From: Mucilaginibacter sp. 14171R-50
GTDB lineage: Bacteria; Bacteroidota; Bacteroidia; Sphingobacteriales; Sphingobacteriaceae
Direction: 5' to 3'
Length of the DNA: 64,000 nt
Assembly: GCF_010093045.1 (NCBI RefSeq)
Contig: NZ_CP048115.1
Coordinates: 3,534,001 to 3,598,000 of the forward strand
Shown: piece by piece, positions 1-7,929 of the stretch
Layout of the letters: each line of letters begins with the position of its first letter
How positions within the stretch are numbered: position 1 is the stretch's first letter
Made by a program: the position numbers and the translations under genes
The notes under the pieces: generated by a model
Seen by the model: the letters and a program-made list of their open reading frames with translations, nothing else
What the model was told of the DNA's origin: nothing
Databases searched by the model: none

Positions 1-2
1 AT

Positions 3-1799
3 GATGTAAGTATCATCAAACTATCCGCCGATAAGCCGGGGAAACTAAGTTTTAGCATCTCTTTATCCCGCCCCGAAAGGTTCACTACCATTGAAAAAAA
101 CGGCGGGCTGCAAATGTACGGGCAACTAAAAAGTGGTACAGATAAAGGTGGCATGCAATATCTTACCAAAGTTAAAACACGGCTAACAGGGGGTACGTTA
201 AGCCATACTGATAATCAATTGGTTATAAAAAAAGCCACCGAAGTTATTATTTACATTACAGCCGGCACCGATTTCAGAGGGGCTGATTATAAAAAAAATG
301 TAGATGCGCAGCTTACAGCCGCGTTAAAAACCACTTACACGCAAGAGCGTGCGCAGCATATTGCCAGGTATCAAAAACTGTTCAACAGGGTTAAGATTGA
401 CCTGGGCGCAGGCACAGCCGGCGATGAAACCACCGATCAGCGGCTCATCAGCTTCCACAAAAACCCCAATGCCGATAAATATTTACCGGTATTGTTTTAC
501 CAGTATGGGCGATATCTAACCATCAGCAGTACGCGTGTAGGTTTATTGCCGCCAAATTTGCAGGGCCTGTGGGCCAACCAGATAAACACCCCCTGGAACA
601 GCGATTACCACCTGGATGTCAACGTGCAAATGAATCACTGGCCGGTAGAGGTGTCAAACTTATCGGAACTTAACCTGCCTTTGGCCCAGTTGGTTAAAGG
701 CATGGTTAAACCCGGCGAGCGTACTGCAAAAGCTTATTATAATGCCGATGGATGGGTTGCCCACGTAATAACCAATGTGTGGGGTTTTACGGAACCGGGT
801 GAAAGTGCGTCCTGGGGGGTAACCAAATCCGGTTCGGGCTGGTTATGTAATAACCTGTGGGAGCATTATGCCTACTCGGAAGATAAGAACTATCTGCGTG
901 ATATATATCCCATATTAAAAGGCTCTGCGCAGTTTTACAGCAGCATGCTTATTAAAGACGAAAAAACCGGCTGGCTGGTGACCTCGCCTTCTTCGTCGCC
1001 TGAGAATAGTTTTTACCTGCCAAACGGCAAAACGGCCAGCATATGTGTAGGGCCGACCATTGATAACCAGATCATACGCGAGTTATTTAACAATGTGATA
1101 ACCGCTGCCCGGCTTTTAGGTAAAGATGAAGCGCTTAGAAAAGACCTTGCGGCCAAGTTAAAGCAGTTGCCGCCGGTGGGGCAGATCAACAAGGATGGCC
1201 GTTTGATGGAATGGCTGGAAGATTATAAAGAAACAGAACCGCAGCACAGGCATATTTCGCACTTATATGGTTTGTATCCTGCAGCATTGATCACGCCCGA
1301 AGCAACTCCCGCGCTTGCCGAAGCCTGTAAAAAAACATTAGAGGTTAGGGGCGACGACGGTCCAAGCTGGTCGATCGCGTATAAACAGTTGTTTTGGGCT
1401 CGCCTGCACGATGGTAACCGGGCGTACAAATTGTTTACCGAAATAATGAAACCAACCCTTAAAACCGATATAAATTACGGTGCAGGTGGCGGCATTTATC
1501 CAAACCTGCTGTCGGCTGGCCCGCCGTTTCAGATAGACGGCAACTTTGGAACAACCGCAGGCATAGCCGAAATGCTTATACAGAGCCATGCGGGCTTCAT
1601 TGAGTTACTGCCTGCTGTGCCCGACAGCTGGAAAGCATCGGGCAGCGTAATAGGCCTGAAAGCCCGCGGAAATTATACCGTGGATTTTAGCTGGAAAAAC
1701 GGCAAAGTGGTTAATTGCCGTATAACTTCTCCACGTCCCCGTAAGGTTAAGGTCAAGATCAACGGCGTTATAAAAACATGGTCAGCCGTAAAGGCCTGA
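3..1799 (+). CDS. GH95 family alpha-L-fucosidase/galactosidase, N-terminus cut by window edge
   Basis: Exo-acting glycoside hydrolase of family 95, which removes terminal alpha-L-fucose (some members alpha-L-galactose) from plant or host glycans in the periplasm or at the surface. The reading frame is open from base 3, ahead of any start codon, so the gene begins left of the window; about 200 N-terminal residues of the usual 780-820 are missing. Seen: the (alpha/alpha)6-barrel signatures NLQGLWANQ, TPWNSDYHLDVN, MNHWP, then MEWLEDYKE with HRHISHLYGLYP (general-acid Glu region) and QIDGNFGTTAGIAEM near the end. In the usual N-x-N catalytic pair the first Asn is Asp here (LDVNVQ), so substrate choice may differ. 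It is 24 bases upstream of the next glycosidase, suggesting one polysaccharide-utilization operon continuing to the left. Confidence 0.9.
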   Translation, partial: DVSIIKLSADKPGKLSFSISLSRPERFTTIEKNGGLQMYGQLKSGTDKGGMQYLTKVKTRLTGGTLSHTDNQLVIKKATEVIIYITAGTDFRGADYKKNVDAQLTAALKTTYTQERAQHIARYQKLFNRVKIDLGAGTAGDETTDQRLISFHKNPNADKYLPVLFYQYGRYLTISSTRVGLLPPNLQGLWANQINTPWNSDYHLDVNVQMNHWPVEVSNLSELNLPLAQLVKGMVKPGERTAKAYYNADGWVAHVITNVWGFTEPGESASWGVTKSGSGWLCNNLWEHYAYSEDKNYLRDIYPILKGSAQFYSSMLIKDEKTGWLVTSPSSSPENSFYLPNGKTASICVGPTIDNQIIRELFNNVITAARLLGKDEALRKDLAAKLKQLPPVGQINKDGRLMEWLEDYKETEPQHRHISHLYGLYPAALITPEATPALAEACKKTLEVRGDDGPSWSIAYKQLFWARLHDGNRAYKLFTEIMKPTLKTDINYGAGGGIYPNLLSAGPPFQIDGNFGTTAGIAEMLIQSHAGFIELLPAVPDSWKASGSVIGLKARGNYTVDFSWKNGKVVNCRITSPRPRKVKVKINGVIKTWSAVKA

Positions 1800-1823
1800 T
1801 ATCAAATTTAAAGTCTATTAACG

Positions 1824-3857
1824 ATGCTCACAACCTTTAAACGGTACTTAGCCGGTATCGTGTTTTTCGTCGCGTTTTCATTTCAGGCCAAGGGCGGTTC
1901 CAAACCAAACGCGCAACTGGTTACTTTTCCCTTTGGTAAAACCGGTAAAATAAGCTACAATTTAACCACAGGTACTTACCGGGTGTTTCAAAGTGGCAAG
2001 CTCATATTCGCAGATATTTATGCGTATGCCAAAGTAAACACTGATATTATCAGCTCTAAGGATTACCGGGCAATAAAATACACGCGGCTGCCGCTACATG
2101 ATGGCTTTGGAAAAGGATTCAGGCATACTTTAATGCTAACAGGTAAAGGCCTGCCTGCCATGCGGCAGGTGTTCTATACTTACTCCGGCCGCAACTATTT
2201 CCTAACGGAACTATCATTTATCGGGGTGTCTCTAAAAAGTAATTATATGTCTCCTTTTAACGGAGGCTTTACGAAATTACCCGGGGACGATGTGCGTTCG
2301 GTTTTCGTCCCATTTGATAACGATACCTTCATTAGCTATAATTCAAAACCCTTTAACGGTACTATGGACGTAAGTTCTGAAGTAGGTACGGTGTTTTCAA
2401 ACCAAAACAGGGCGGGTATCATAGCCGGTTCTGTTGAACATGAAGTTTGGAAAACAGGGGTTGAAGTGAAATCCCTTGCACGTTTAAACCAAATTAAGGT
2501 TTGGGGCGGTTATACTTCAGAAACGGTAACCCGTGACAAAATTGAGCATGGCAGCATCAGCGGAAGTATCGTAAAATCGCCAAAAATATTTGTTGGTTTC
2601 TTTAACGACTGGCGCACGGGTATGGAAGAATATGGAAAGGCCAACCGTATTGCCGAACCACCTTACATTTTTAACTGGAATAAACCAACCCCTGTAGGCT
2701 GGAACAGCTGGGGCGTTATACAGGAAAAAATCACGCTTGATAATATCACCAAAACAGCAAACTTCTTCGCGGATAGCATTCCTGCATTCCGTACAGGCAA
2801 CACTGCTTTTATCGATCTGGATTCGTTTTGGGACAACCTGGTGCACAACGGCGATTACAGCCAATTGAAACATTTTGCAGATTATTGTAAATCAAAGGGG
2901 CTGCAGCCGGGTATTTACTGGGCGCCATTTACCGACTGGGGACATGCCGGCGGCCCAAACAGAAAGGTAGATGGCAGTGACTACACCTATGGCGAATTAT
3001 GGACAAAGATAGGTAACGGTTATAACGATATTGATGGCGCAAGGGCATTAGACCCCACACACCCTGGCACAAAACAACGCATAGCATTTGTATTGGGCAA
3101 GCTAAAAGCCTGTGGGTTTAAAATGATCAAGATAGATTTTTTGGGCCACGCATCTGTCGAGGCTAACCGGTTTTACGACCCTACAGTAACCACAGGAATG
3201 CAGGCATACCGCAAAGGGATGGAATATGTAGTTGACCAGCTTGGCGGGCAAATGCTGGTGTACGCAGCTATATCCCCCAGCATGGCAACAGGGCGCTATG
3301 TACATATGAGGCGCATAGCCTGCGATGCGTTTAAAACCATCCACCATACAAAATACACGCTAAATAGCGTAAGTTATGGCTGGTGGCAAACCTATCTCTA
3401 TAACTTTATAGATGCAGATCATGTAGTATTTGCCGACGAAACAATAGGGGCCAACCGCGCCCGGTTGCTATCCGCCATTATCACGGGTACCTGGATATCA
3501 GGAGATGATTTTTCGGTGACGGGTCAGTGGACGGCGCGTGTGAAAAAATACTATCAGGACGCTGAATTGCTAAGCGTAATACAGAATGGCAAAGCATTTC
3601 GCCCGCTTGAAGGTAATGTTACAACATCAGAGGTATTCATTAAACAGGCAGGCGATAGGTTTTATCTGGCGGTTATAAATTACGGTAAAGAAGCCAGGGA
3701 ATACGCGCTATCGCCGCGGCGACTGGGTATAGATGTTTCTAAGATCATAAGCACAAAAGAGCTGTTACAACAAAATGCAATAGGGGTAGCAAACGCGCTG
3801 CAGTTTAAAGTTAATGGCGCAGATGCAGTACTGTATCAATTTGTATTAAAAAGGTAA
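1824..3857 (+). CDS. Secreted alpha-galactosidase-like glycoside hydrolase (clan GH-D, GH36/GH27 type)
   Basis: 677-residue protein with a hydrophobic N-terminal signal segment (residues about 7-22). The TIM-barrel half shows PVGWNSWG, the hallmark of GH27/GH36 enzymes, a substrate-binding FIDLDSFWD region, GIYWAPFTDWG, and MIKIDFLGH, whose Asp in the K-x-D context is the expected nucleophile. An N-terminal beta domain (about residues 25-270) and a C-terminal beta domain finish the layout. Expected to release alpha-galactose from oligosaccharides in the periplasm. It directly follows the GH95 gene, fitting joint removal of fucose/galactose caps, for instance from xyloglucan or pectin side chains (inference). 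The acid/base residue could not be assigned by eye. The family assignment is firmer than the substrate. Confidence 0.75.
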   Translation: MLTTFKRYLAGIVFFVAFSFQAKGGSKPNAQLVTFPFGKTGKISYNLTTGTYRVFQSGKLIFADIYAYAKVNTDIISSKDYRAIKYTRLPLHDGFGKGFRHTLMLTGKGLPAMRQVFYTYSGRNYFLTELSFIGVSLKSNYMSPFNGGFTKLPGDDVRSVFVPFDNDTFISYNSKPFNGTMDVSSEVGTVFSNQNRAGIIAGSVEHEVWKTGVEVKSLARLNQIKVWGGYTSETVTRDKIEHGSISGSIVKSPKIFVGFFNDWRTGMEEYGKANRIAEPPYIFNWNKPTPVGWNSWGVIQEKITLDNITKTANFFADSIPAFRTGNTAFIDLDSFWDNLVHNGDYSQLKHFADYCKSKGLQPGIYWAPFTDWGHAGGPNRKVDGSDYTYGELWTKIGNGYNDIDGARALDPTHPGTKQRIAFVLGKLKACGFKMIKIDFLGHASVEANRFYDPTVTTGMQAYRKGMEYVVDQLGGQMLVYAAISPSMATGRYVHMRRIACDAFKTIHHTKYTLNSVSYGWWQTYLYNFIDADHVVFADETIGANRARLLSAIITGTWISGDDFSVTGQWTARVKKYYQDAELLSVIQNGKAFRPLEGNVTTSEVFIKQAGDRFYLAVINYGKEAREYALSPRRLGIDVSKIISTKELLQQNAIGVANALQFKVNGADAVLYQFVLKR

Positions 3858-3889
3858 TCAATAACTTAACGCGGAAAATGTAAAAGTCA

Positions 3890-3917
3890 ATGTTAAGCAA
3901 CCCTAAGTGCTTAACAT
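3890..3917. terminator. 10-bp perfect stem, possible operon end or operator
   Basis: Arms at 3890-3899 and 3908-3917 are exact reverse complements with an 8-base spacer. It lies 33 bases after the glycosidase stop and about 33 bases before the -7 box of the next gene. No T-run follows, so it may be a weak terminator or a protein-binding palindrome. Confidence 0.35.
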
Positions 3918-3949
3918 AATGATAATATTAAAGTAACCCTGCTGTGGTA

Positions 3950-3957
3950 TACTTTTG
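3950..3957 (+). promoter_or_regulatory. -7 box of a Bacteroidota promoter
   Basis: TACTTTTG fits the Bacteroidota TAnnTTTG -7 consensus and lies 23 bases before the ATG at 3981, which gives a short leader. No clear TTTG -33 box is visible at the right distance. Confidence 0.45.
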
Positions 3958-3980
3958 CAGATATTATCACACCGTTATAT

Positions 3981-4298
3981 ATGAAAGATAAACTTAAACC
4001 CCTTGTAAAAGAAGCAAAAAAGGCAGCTCAGAAAGCCATTCAATTAAGCCTGGTTACACATTTAAAAGAAATTACTGCAAGATTTGGCGAAGGTTCCAAA
4101 AAATTGGATAAACAGGTAGAAAAAGAAGCGAAGAAACTTTCAAAAAAATTTGCTAAACATATTAAGGTAAACAAAGGTGCTTTGATCGGGGGGGATGATC
4201 AGTCGAAAAAAGAGGCGGAAACGGTTAAAGTTCCATCTGTTAAAATAAAAGCGGTACCGGCTGTTAAAAAGACAATCGCAAAAACCAATACTTTATAG
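3981..4298 (+). CDS. Small lysine-rich protein, possibly nucleoid-associated
   Basis: 105 residues, very rich in Lys and Ala, with an amphipathic helical N-terminal half (about residues 1-65, many KEAKKAA/KKLSKKF type stretches) and a looser tail with KVPSVKIKAVPAVKK. No signal peptide or membrane segment. I do not recognise a named family. The composition resembles histone H1-like or phasin-like small proteins, so DNA or polymer binding is possible, but this is only inferred from charge. It has its own promoter and stands between a rightward glycosidase operon and a convergent transporter gene. Confidence 0.7.
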   Translation: MKDKLKPLVKEAKKAAQKAIQLSLVTHLKEITARFGEGSKKLDKQVEKEAKKLSKKFAKHIKVNKGALIGGDDQSKKEAETVKVPSVKIKAVPAVKKTIAKTNTL

Positions 4299-4339
4299 TA
4301 CGAGCGCTTGAAGTGGCAAAGGGGTTATCGCCCGGCGGA

Positions 4340-5542
4340 TCAGCCTTCGGCCTCTATCAAAATATCATCCCGCTGTTTTTCGGGAGTTTTTGAACGGAAA
4401 GCCATATACACAACAGCCATAACAGCAACCACAGCCGTAGCATATAATATTGCGGGTACCATCGCTATAACATCCTGGTAAAACCAGCCGGATATGAGCG
4501 CGCCTAAACCTATACCGGCTTCTAACGAGATATACATGGTTGCCATAGCCTTACCGCGATGGGCGGGCTTGCTCAGATCTACCGTCCAGGCGTTTAAGGC
4601 GGGTGAGAGGATGCCGGTTGCCACACCATAAACTATGCCGCCAACCAATAAACCGAAAGATGTTTTTTCGTACGCTATTAAACAAAGGGCAATAACCAGC
4701 AAGCCCAAACCGGTGTTGATCACATAAATACGACCGTACCTGTCAGACACTTTACCGGCAATAAAACGTATCAGCAGCGATGCAATGGTAAACACCATGA
4801 AAAACAAACCCTTATTCATGATGCCGAGGTGGCCGCTCCAGTCGGGGATGAGGGTTAATATCGCGCCGTATGCGACGTACGACAAAAGGGTAACAATGGC
4901 TGCGGGCAAAACCTCAACTGCAATAATGTCCGTCTTCGATATTTTTAATACTGATAAGCTAAATGGCTGTTTAAATTTCAACGATTCTCTCATGTTCATC
5001 AGTATTACTATCGACATTAGCGCGAAGAATGATGATGCATAAAACAGCATATTTAAAGAATATGCCAGCCTTATGGTGCTGCCTATAAAGGGCCCTATGG
5101 CCAGGCCGGTACTAAAGCAAATGCCGTGAAAGCCTAAGGCCTCGCCCCAGCGCTCGCGCGGAACAATATCTGCAACGTAGGCCGCTGTTGCAGTAGGCTT
5201 AAAACCTGTAGAGAACCCATGCAATAACCGCAGAAATAAAAAACCGGATACTGTGCTTAATACAGGATACAGAAAGCCGCAGATAAAGCACACTATAGAT
5301 CCTACTGCCATTACCGGCACCCGGCCAACCGTATCGGTAAGCCTGCCGCTGAACGGGCGCGATATACCCGCCGTAAGGGTAAACAAAGCGATGATAAGGC
5401 CCTTATGCTCGCCGCCGCCCATGCTGCTCAAATAAGCAGGAAGTTCGGGTATCAGCATATTAAAGCTTGCCGAGAATAAAAGCGAGCTAAGACAAACCAG
5501 CGCGAAGTGTAAATTATAAATAGGATGTACGGCTTTAGCCAT
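4340..5542 (-). CDS. Major facilitator superfamily transporter
   Basis: 400-residue inner-membrane protein with about 12 hydrophobic segments. The loop 2-3 signature GRLTDTVGRVPVM matches MFS motif A, and a related DRYGRIYV sits in the second half (loop 8-9), giving the expected pseudo-twofold repeat. Likely a proton-coupled exporter or sugar/drug transporter; the substrate cannot be read from sequence. The gene is alone, convergent with the Lys-rich gene and separated from the Hint operon upstream by a hairpin terminator. Start ATG at 5542 precedes an ordinary MFS N-terminus (first helix at about residue 12). Confidence 0.88.
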   Translation of the reverse strand: MAKAVHPIYNLHFALVCLSSLLFSASFNMLIPELPAYLSSMGGGEHKGLIIALFTLTAGISRPFSGRLTDTVGRVPVMAVGSIVCFICGFLYPVLSTVSGFLFLRLLHGFSTGFKPTATAAYVADIVPRERWGEALGFHGICFSTGLAIGPFIGSTIRLAYSLNMLFYASSFFALMSIVILMNMRESLKFKQPFSLSVLKISKTDIIAVEVLPAAIVTLLSYVAYGAILTLIPDWSGHLGIMNKGLFFMVFTIASLLIRFIAGKVSDRYGRIYVINTGLGLLVIALCLIAYEKTSFGLLVGGIVYGVATGILSPALNAWTVDLSKPAHRGKAMATMYISLEAGIGLGALISGWFYQDVIAMVPAILYATAVVAVMAVVYMAFRSKTPEKQRDDILIEAEG

Positions 5543-5588
5543 TAGATGCAGCAGATGTATTATTCAGCAAGTGTACCAAATTGAAAGC

Positions 5589-5609
5589 AAAAAACAGCCG
5601 CTGTTTTTT
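5589..5609 (-). terminator. Rho-independent terminator of the Hint/aminotransferase operon
   Basis: A 9-bp perfect stem (AAAAAACAG / CTGTTTTTT) with a 3-base loop lies 39 bases downstream of the Hint gene stop on the minus strand; the stem itself supplies the T-run. Confidence 0.6.
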
Positions 5610-5647
5610 GAACAGCTTCTCTGTTTACTAACATTAGGTAAATGCCG

Positions 5648-6628
5648 TCATTTTTGTAATACCATCACGCCATTCATAACAACGGTGCTGCCCCCATCTG
5701 CAACAATGTTATAAACTTTTTGGGTGCCACCTGCCTTTTCTGTCTTCAACAGCACGGTATACGCCTGATATTTGCCGGTTTTTTCATCGAGGCATAGCAC
5801 GTCCTGGCCTATTGTTATTTCGCCAATTTTTTGGTTACCCTGTGCGGTAAGCATCGGGTGATTTGGTGTGGCCTGCAACACTTTACTGCTCAGCCTGATA
5901 TCCTGTCCGTTAGTTTGTGCCGATACCAGTACAAGTTTAGTTAACGCATAGTTTTTGGCAACGTGAGCTGTTAACTCCTTCACCGTTGCCGCCGAAGCAA
6001 CTTTGGTAGCAGGATCAACTGTAATTACGTGGTCGCCGCTTTTAACATCCTTCAAAAACTTTTTACCCCCATTGGCCATGGTAACCAGTTCATCACCGGG
6101 GAAGCAAATATCGTTACCATAGGTGGCCGATTCTTCTTTCATATCCTTGCCACCGTTTAACAGCTTATATTGCTGAAAGCTGAATTCTTTAGATAAAACG
6201 TAAGACAGTTTAAGGATAAAATTAGTTTCCACTTTGTTAATGTTATCAATATCCTGGAAATATTGCTCCCAAACTTTTCCTTCAGCCGTAAAGTTGGGTA
6301 CAAGGGCTTTGTACAGCTTACCCTTTTCGTTGGTATAAAAAACCATGGTTCCAATTTCCTGCAAACCGTCTTTGGCAATCAGCTTGTAAAGGTCTATGCG
6401 TTTTTTGAGGCCGTCGCTGCCGGTTATAAAGTATGGTTTACGCCCCTCGTATCGGTCAAGTACATACGCATTCTCAAATTTTACGTAGGTATCTTTATCC
6501 AGATCGGCGATGTTAAACGTTTGGGCCCTGGTATATTCGGCCAGGGTAAGCGGCCTGGGCGTAACCGTTTGCGCACGGCCAATAGCAACCAAAGCGGTTA
6601 ATAAAAGTGTTATAGTTAGTTTACGCAT
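5648..6628 (-). CDS. Secreted protein with C-terminal Hint (hedgehog/intein) domain
   Basis: The ATG at 6628 is chosen because it opens a clear signal peptide (MRKLTITLLLTALVAIGRAQ), and the longer frame upstream would run through a repeat into the aminotransferase gene. Residues about 21-174 form an unknown N-terminal domain rich in Tyr and Lys. Residues 175-326 are a Hint domain: Cys175 in ICFPGDELVTM is the usual nucleophile after a splice junction, followed by KDVKSGDHVITVD, the T-x-x-H block ATPNHPML (Thr254, His257) and VYNIVADGG near the end. The intein-terminal His-Asn pair is absent, so hedgehog-like or BIL-like N-terminal cleavage is more likely than splicing (inference). Last gene of a leftward operon with two Tat-exported enzymes. 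Confidence 0.8.
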   Translation of the reverse strand: MRKLTITLLLTALVAIGRAQTVTPRPLTLAEYTRAQTFNIADLDKDTYVKFENAYVLDRYEGRKPYFITGSDGLKKRIDLYKLIAKDGLQEIGTMVFYTNEKGKLYKALVPNFTAEGKVWEQYFQDIDNINKVETNFILKLSYVLSKEFSFQQYKLLNGGKDMKEESATYGNDICFPGDELVTMANGGKKFLKDVKSGDHVITVDPATKVASAATVKELTAHVAKNYALTKLVLVSAQTNGQDIRLSSKVLQATPNHPMLTAQGNQKIGEITIGQDVLCLDEKTGKYQAYTVLLKTEKAGGTQKVYNIVADGGSTVVMNGVMVLQK

Positions 6629-6637
6629 ATTAATAGA

Positions 6638-6725
6638 GTCAAGATTGTGAGAATCAAGAATCAAGATAAGAAACAAACAATATTTATATGTCTTGCTTCC
6701 TGCATCCTGATATCTTGCTTCTCTT
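6638..6725. repeat. Word-repeat hairpin A (7-base words, TCAAGAA type)
   Basis: Left arm (6638-6672) carries words such as TCAAGAT, TCAAGAA, TCAAGAT in a 7-base period. The right arm (about 6690-6725), read on the other strand, carries GCAAGAT, TCAGGAT, GCAGGAA, GCAAGAC. The element fills the gap between the Hint start codon and the aminotransferase stop, 9 and 3 bases from them. Confidence 0.7.
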
Positions 6726-6728
6726 ACA

Positions 6729-7895
6729 TTAAGATATTTCTTTAAAAGCAGCCGCAAAGGCTTCCATTTCGTCCATACGGCCAATGCTTACACGGCACCA
6801 TTCCTTGCCGTTGAATTTCCAGTTCCGTATGCCCACACCGCGCTTGAACATTTCGGTCGAAAATCTGGCACCGTCCATTTTAAGCTGGAACATTACAAAG
6901 TTCGCCGACGATGGTATATAATCGTAACCTTCTTTCTTTAACACAGTGTACAGATACTCCTTTGCAGCGTTTGTTTTTTTGAGGGTGTCGTTTAAAAAAT
7001 CGGTTTCGCGGTACCCGGCAAGCGCAGCGGCAAGGGTGGTGCCGGTAATGCTCCAGGCCTGAGTGGTATATCTTTTAAACGTTTTGATAATATCCGGCTG
7101 CGATATAATGTAGCCAAGGCGCAAACCAGCAAAGCCATAAAGCTTCGAAAAAGTGCGCGCTACAATGATGTTATGCCCGGCCTTTACCATACTCACCATG
7201 GAAGCCGCCTGCGGATCGGGCAGGTAATCGATATAGGCTTCATCGACAAACACCATTGTTTTTTTGGATACCCGTTCGCAAAAAGCTTTAAGTTTATCCG
7301 TGTCAACCACTGTAGCGGTAGGGTTATTTGGATTGCAAATGTAGACCAGCCCGGTATTATCGTCTACTTTAGCTTCCATGGCATCAAGGTCCAACTTATA
7401 GTCGGTGGTTAACGGTACTTTCACCCATTTACCCTCAAGTTCCTCGGCGCGACTGGGCAGGTCATCGTAGGATGGGTCGCCGGTGATGACACTTTTGCCG
7501 CCCCGGGTGTAATGCATGGCGGCAGCCAGCAAAAACGGAGTGGAACCAGCATCCATCAACACATTTTGTTGTTTAACTCCTTCATAGGCTGCAATTTTTC
7601 CCGAAAGCTGCGATAACTGCATAAACGGGTACTGGTAGCTGCTATCAATCGATTCTGCGATGGCTTTTTTTGCTGCGGGCGAAGGACCGTAAGGATTTTC
7701 GTTGGCCAGCAGCCGCGCCTTAAGATCAAACGGCCCGCTTAAAACCGCTTCCTGGTCTGTTAAGCTGCGCGACGATCTGAAGGCACGTTTGGGCATGGCG
7801 GCCAGCTTACTGATGGTGCCCGAACAAAAAGCCAGTCCCCCGGCTATAAAAGCGCTGGACCTGATCCAGTTTCTGCGGTTAATTGAATTTGCCAT
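6729..7895 (-). CDS. Tat-exported PLP-dependent aminotransferase (HisC-like, class I/II)
   Basis: 388 residues. The N-terminus NRRNWIRSSAFIAGGLAF is a twin-arginine signal. The mature part is fold-type I: NENPYGPS near the start as in histidinol-phosphate aminotransferases, ICNPNNPTATV (Asn binding PLP), FVDEAYIDYLP (Asp to pyridine N) and RTFSKLYGFAGLRLGY, where the Lys forms the Schiff base. Export as a folded, PLP-loaded protein fits the Tat route. An exported HisC-like enzyme is unlikely to serve histidine biosynthesis; it may act on amino acids or amines outside the cytoplasm together with the amine oxidase 34 bases upstream (inference). Confidence 0.85.
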   Translation of the reverse strand: MANSINRRNWIRSSAFIAGGLAFCSGTISKLAAMPKRAFRSSRSLTDQEAVLSGPFDLKARLLANENPYGPSPAAKKAIAESIDSSYQYPFMQLSQLSGKIAAYEGVKQQNVLMDAGSTPFLLAAAMHYTRGGKSVITGDPSYDDLPSRAEELEGKWVKVPLTTDYKLDLDAMEAKVDDNTGLVYICNPNNPTATVVDTDKLKAFCERVSKKTMVFVDEAYIDYLPDPQAASMVSMVKAGHNIIVARTFSKLYGFAGLRLGYIISQPDIIKTFKRYTTQAWSITGTTLAAALAGYRETDFLNDTLKKTNAAKEYLYTVLKKEGYDYIPSSANFVMFQLKMDGARFSTEMFKRGVGIRNWKFNGKEWCRVSIGRMDEMEAFAAAFKEIS

Positions 7896-7929
7896 TGTGA
7901 AGGTATTTTTAGTTTTTACTTGTTTTTGT

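Noticed and set aside
6629..6784. Longer start for the Hint protein
   Set aside because: Runs through a word repeat into the aminotransferase gene and would hide the signal peptide.
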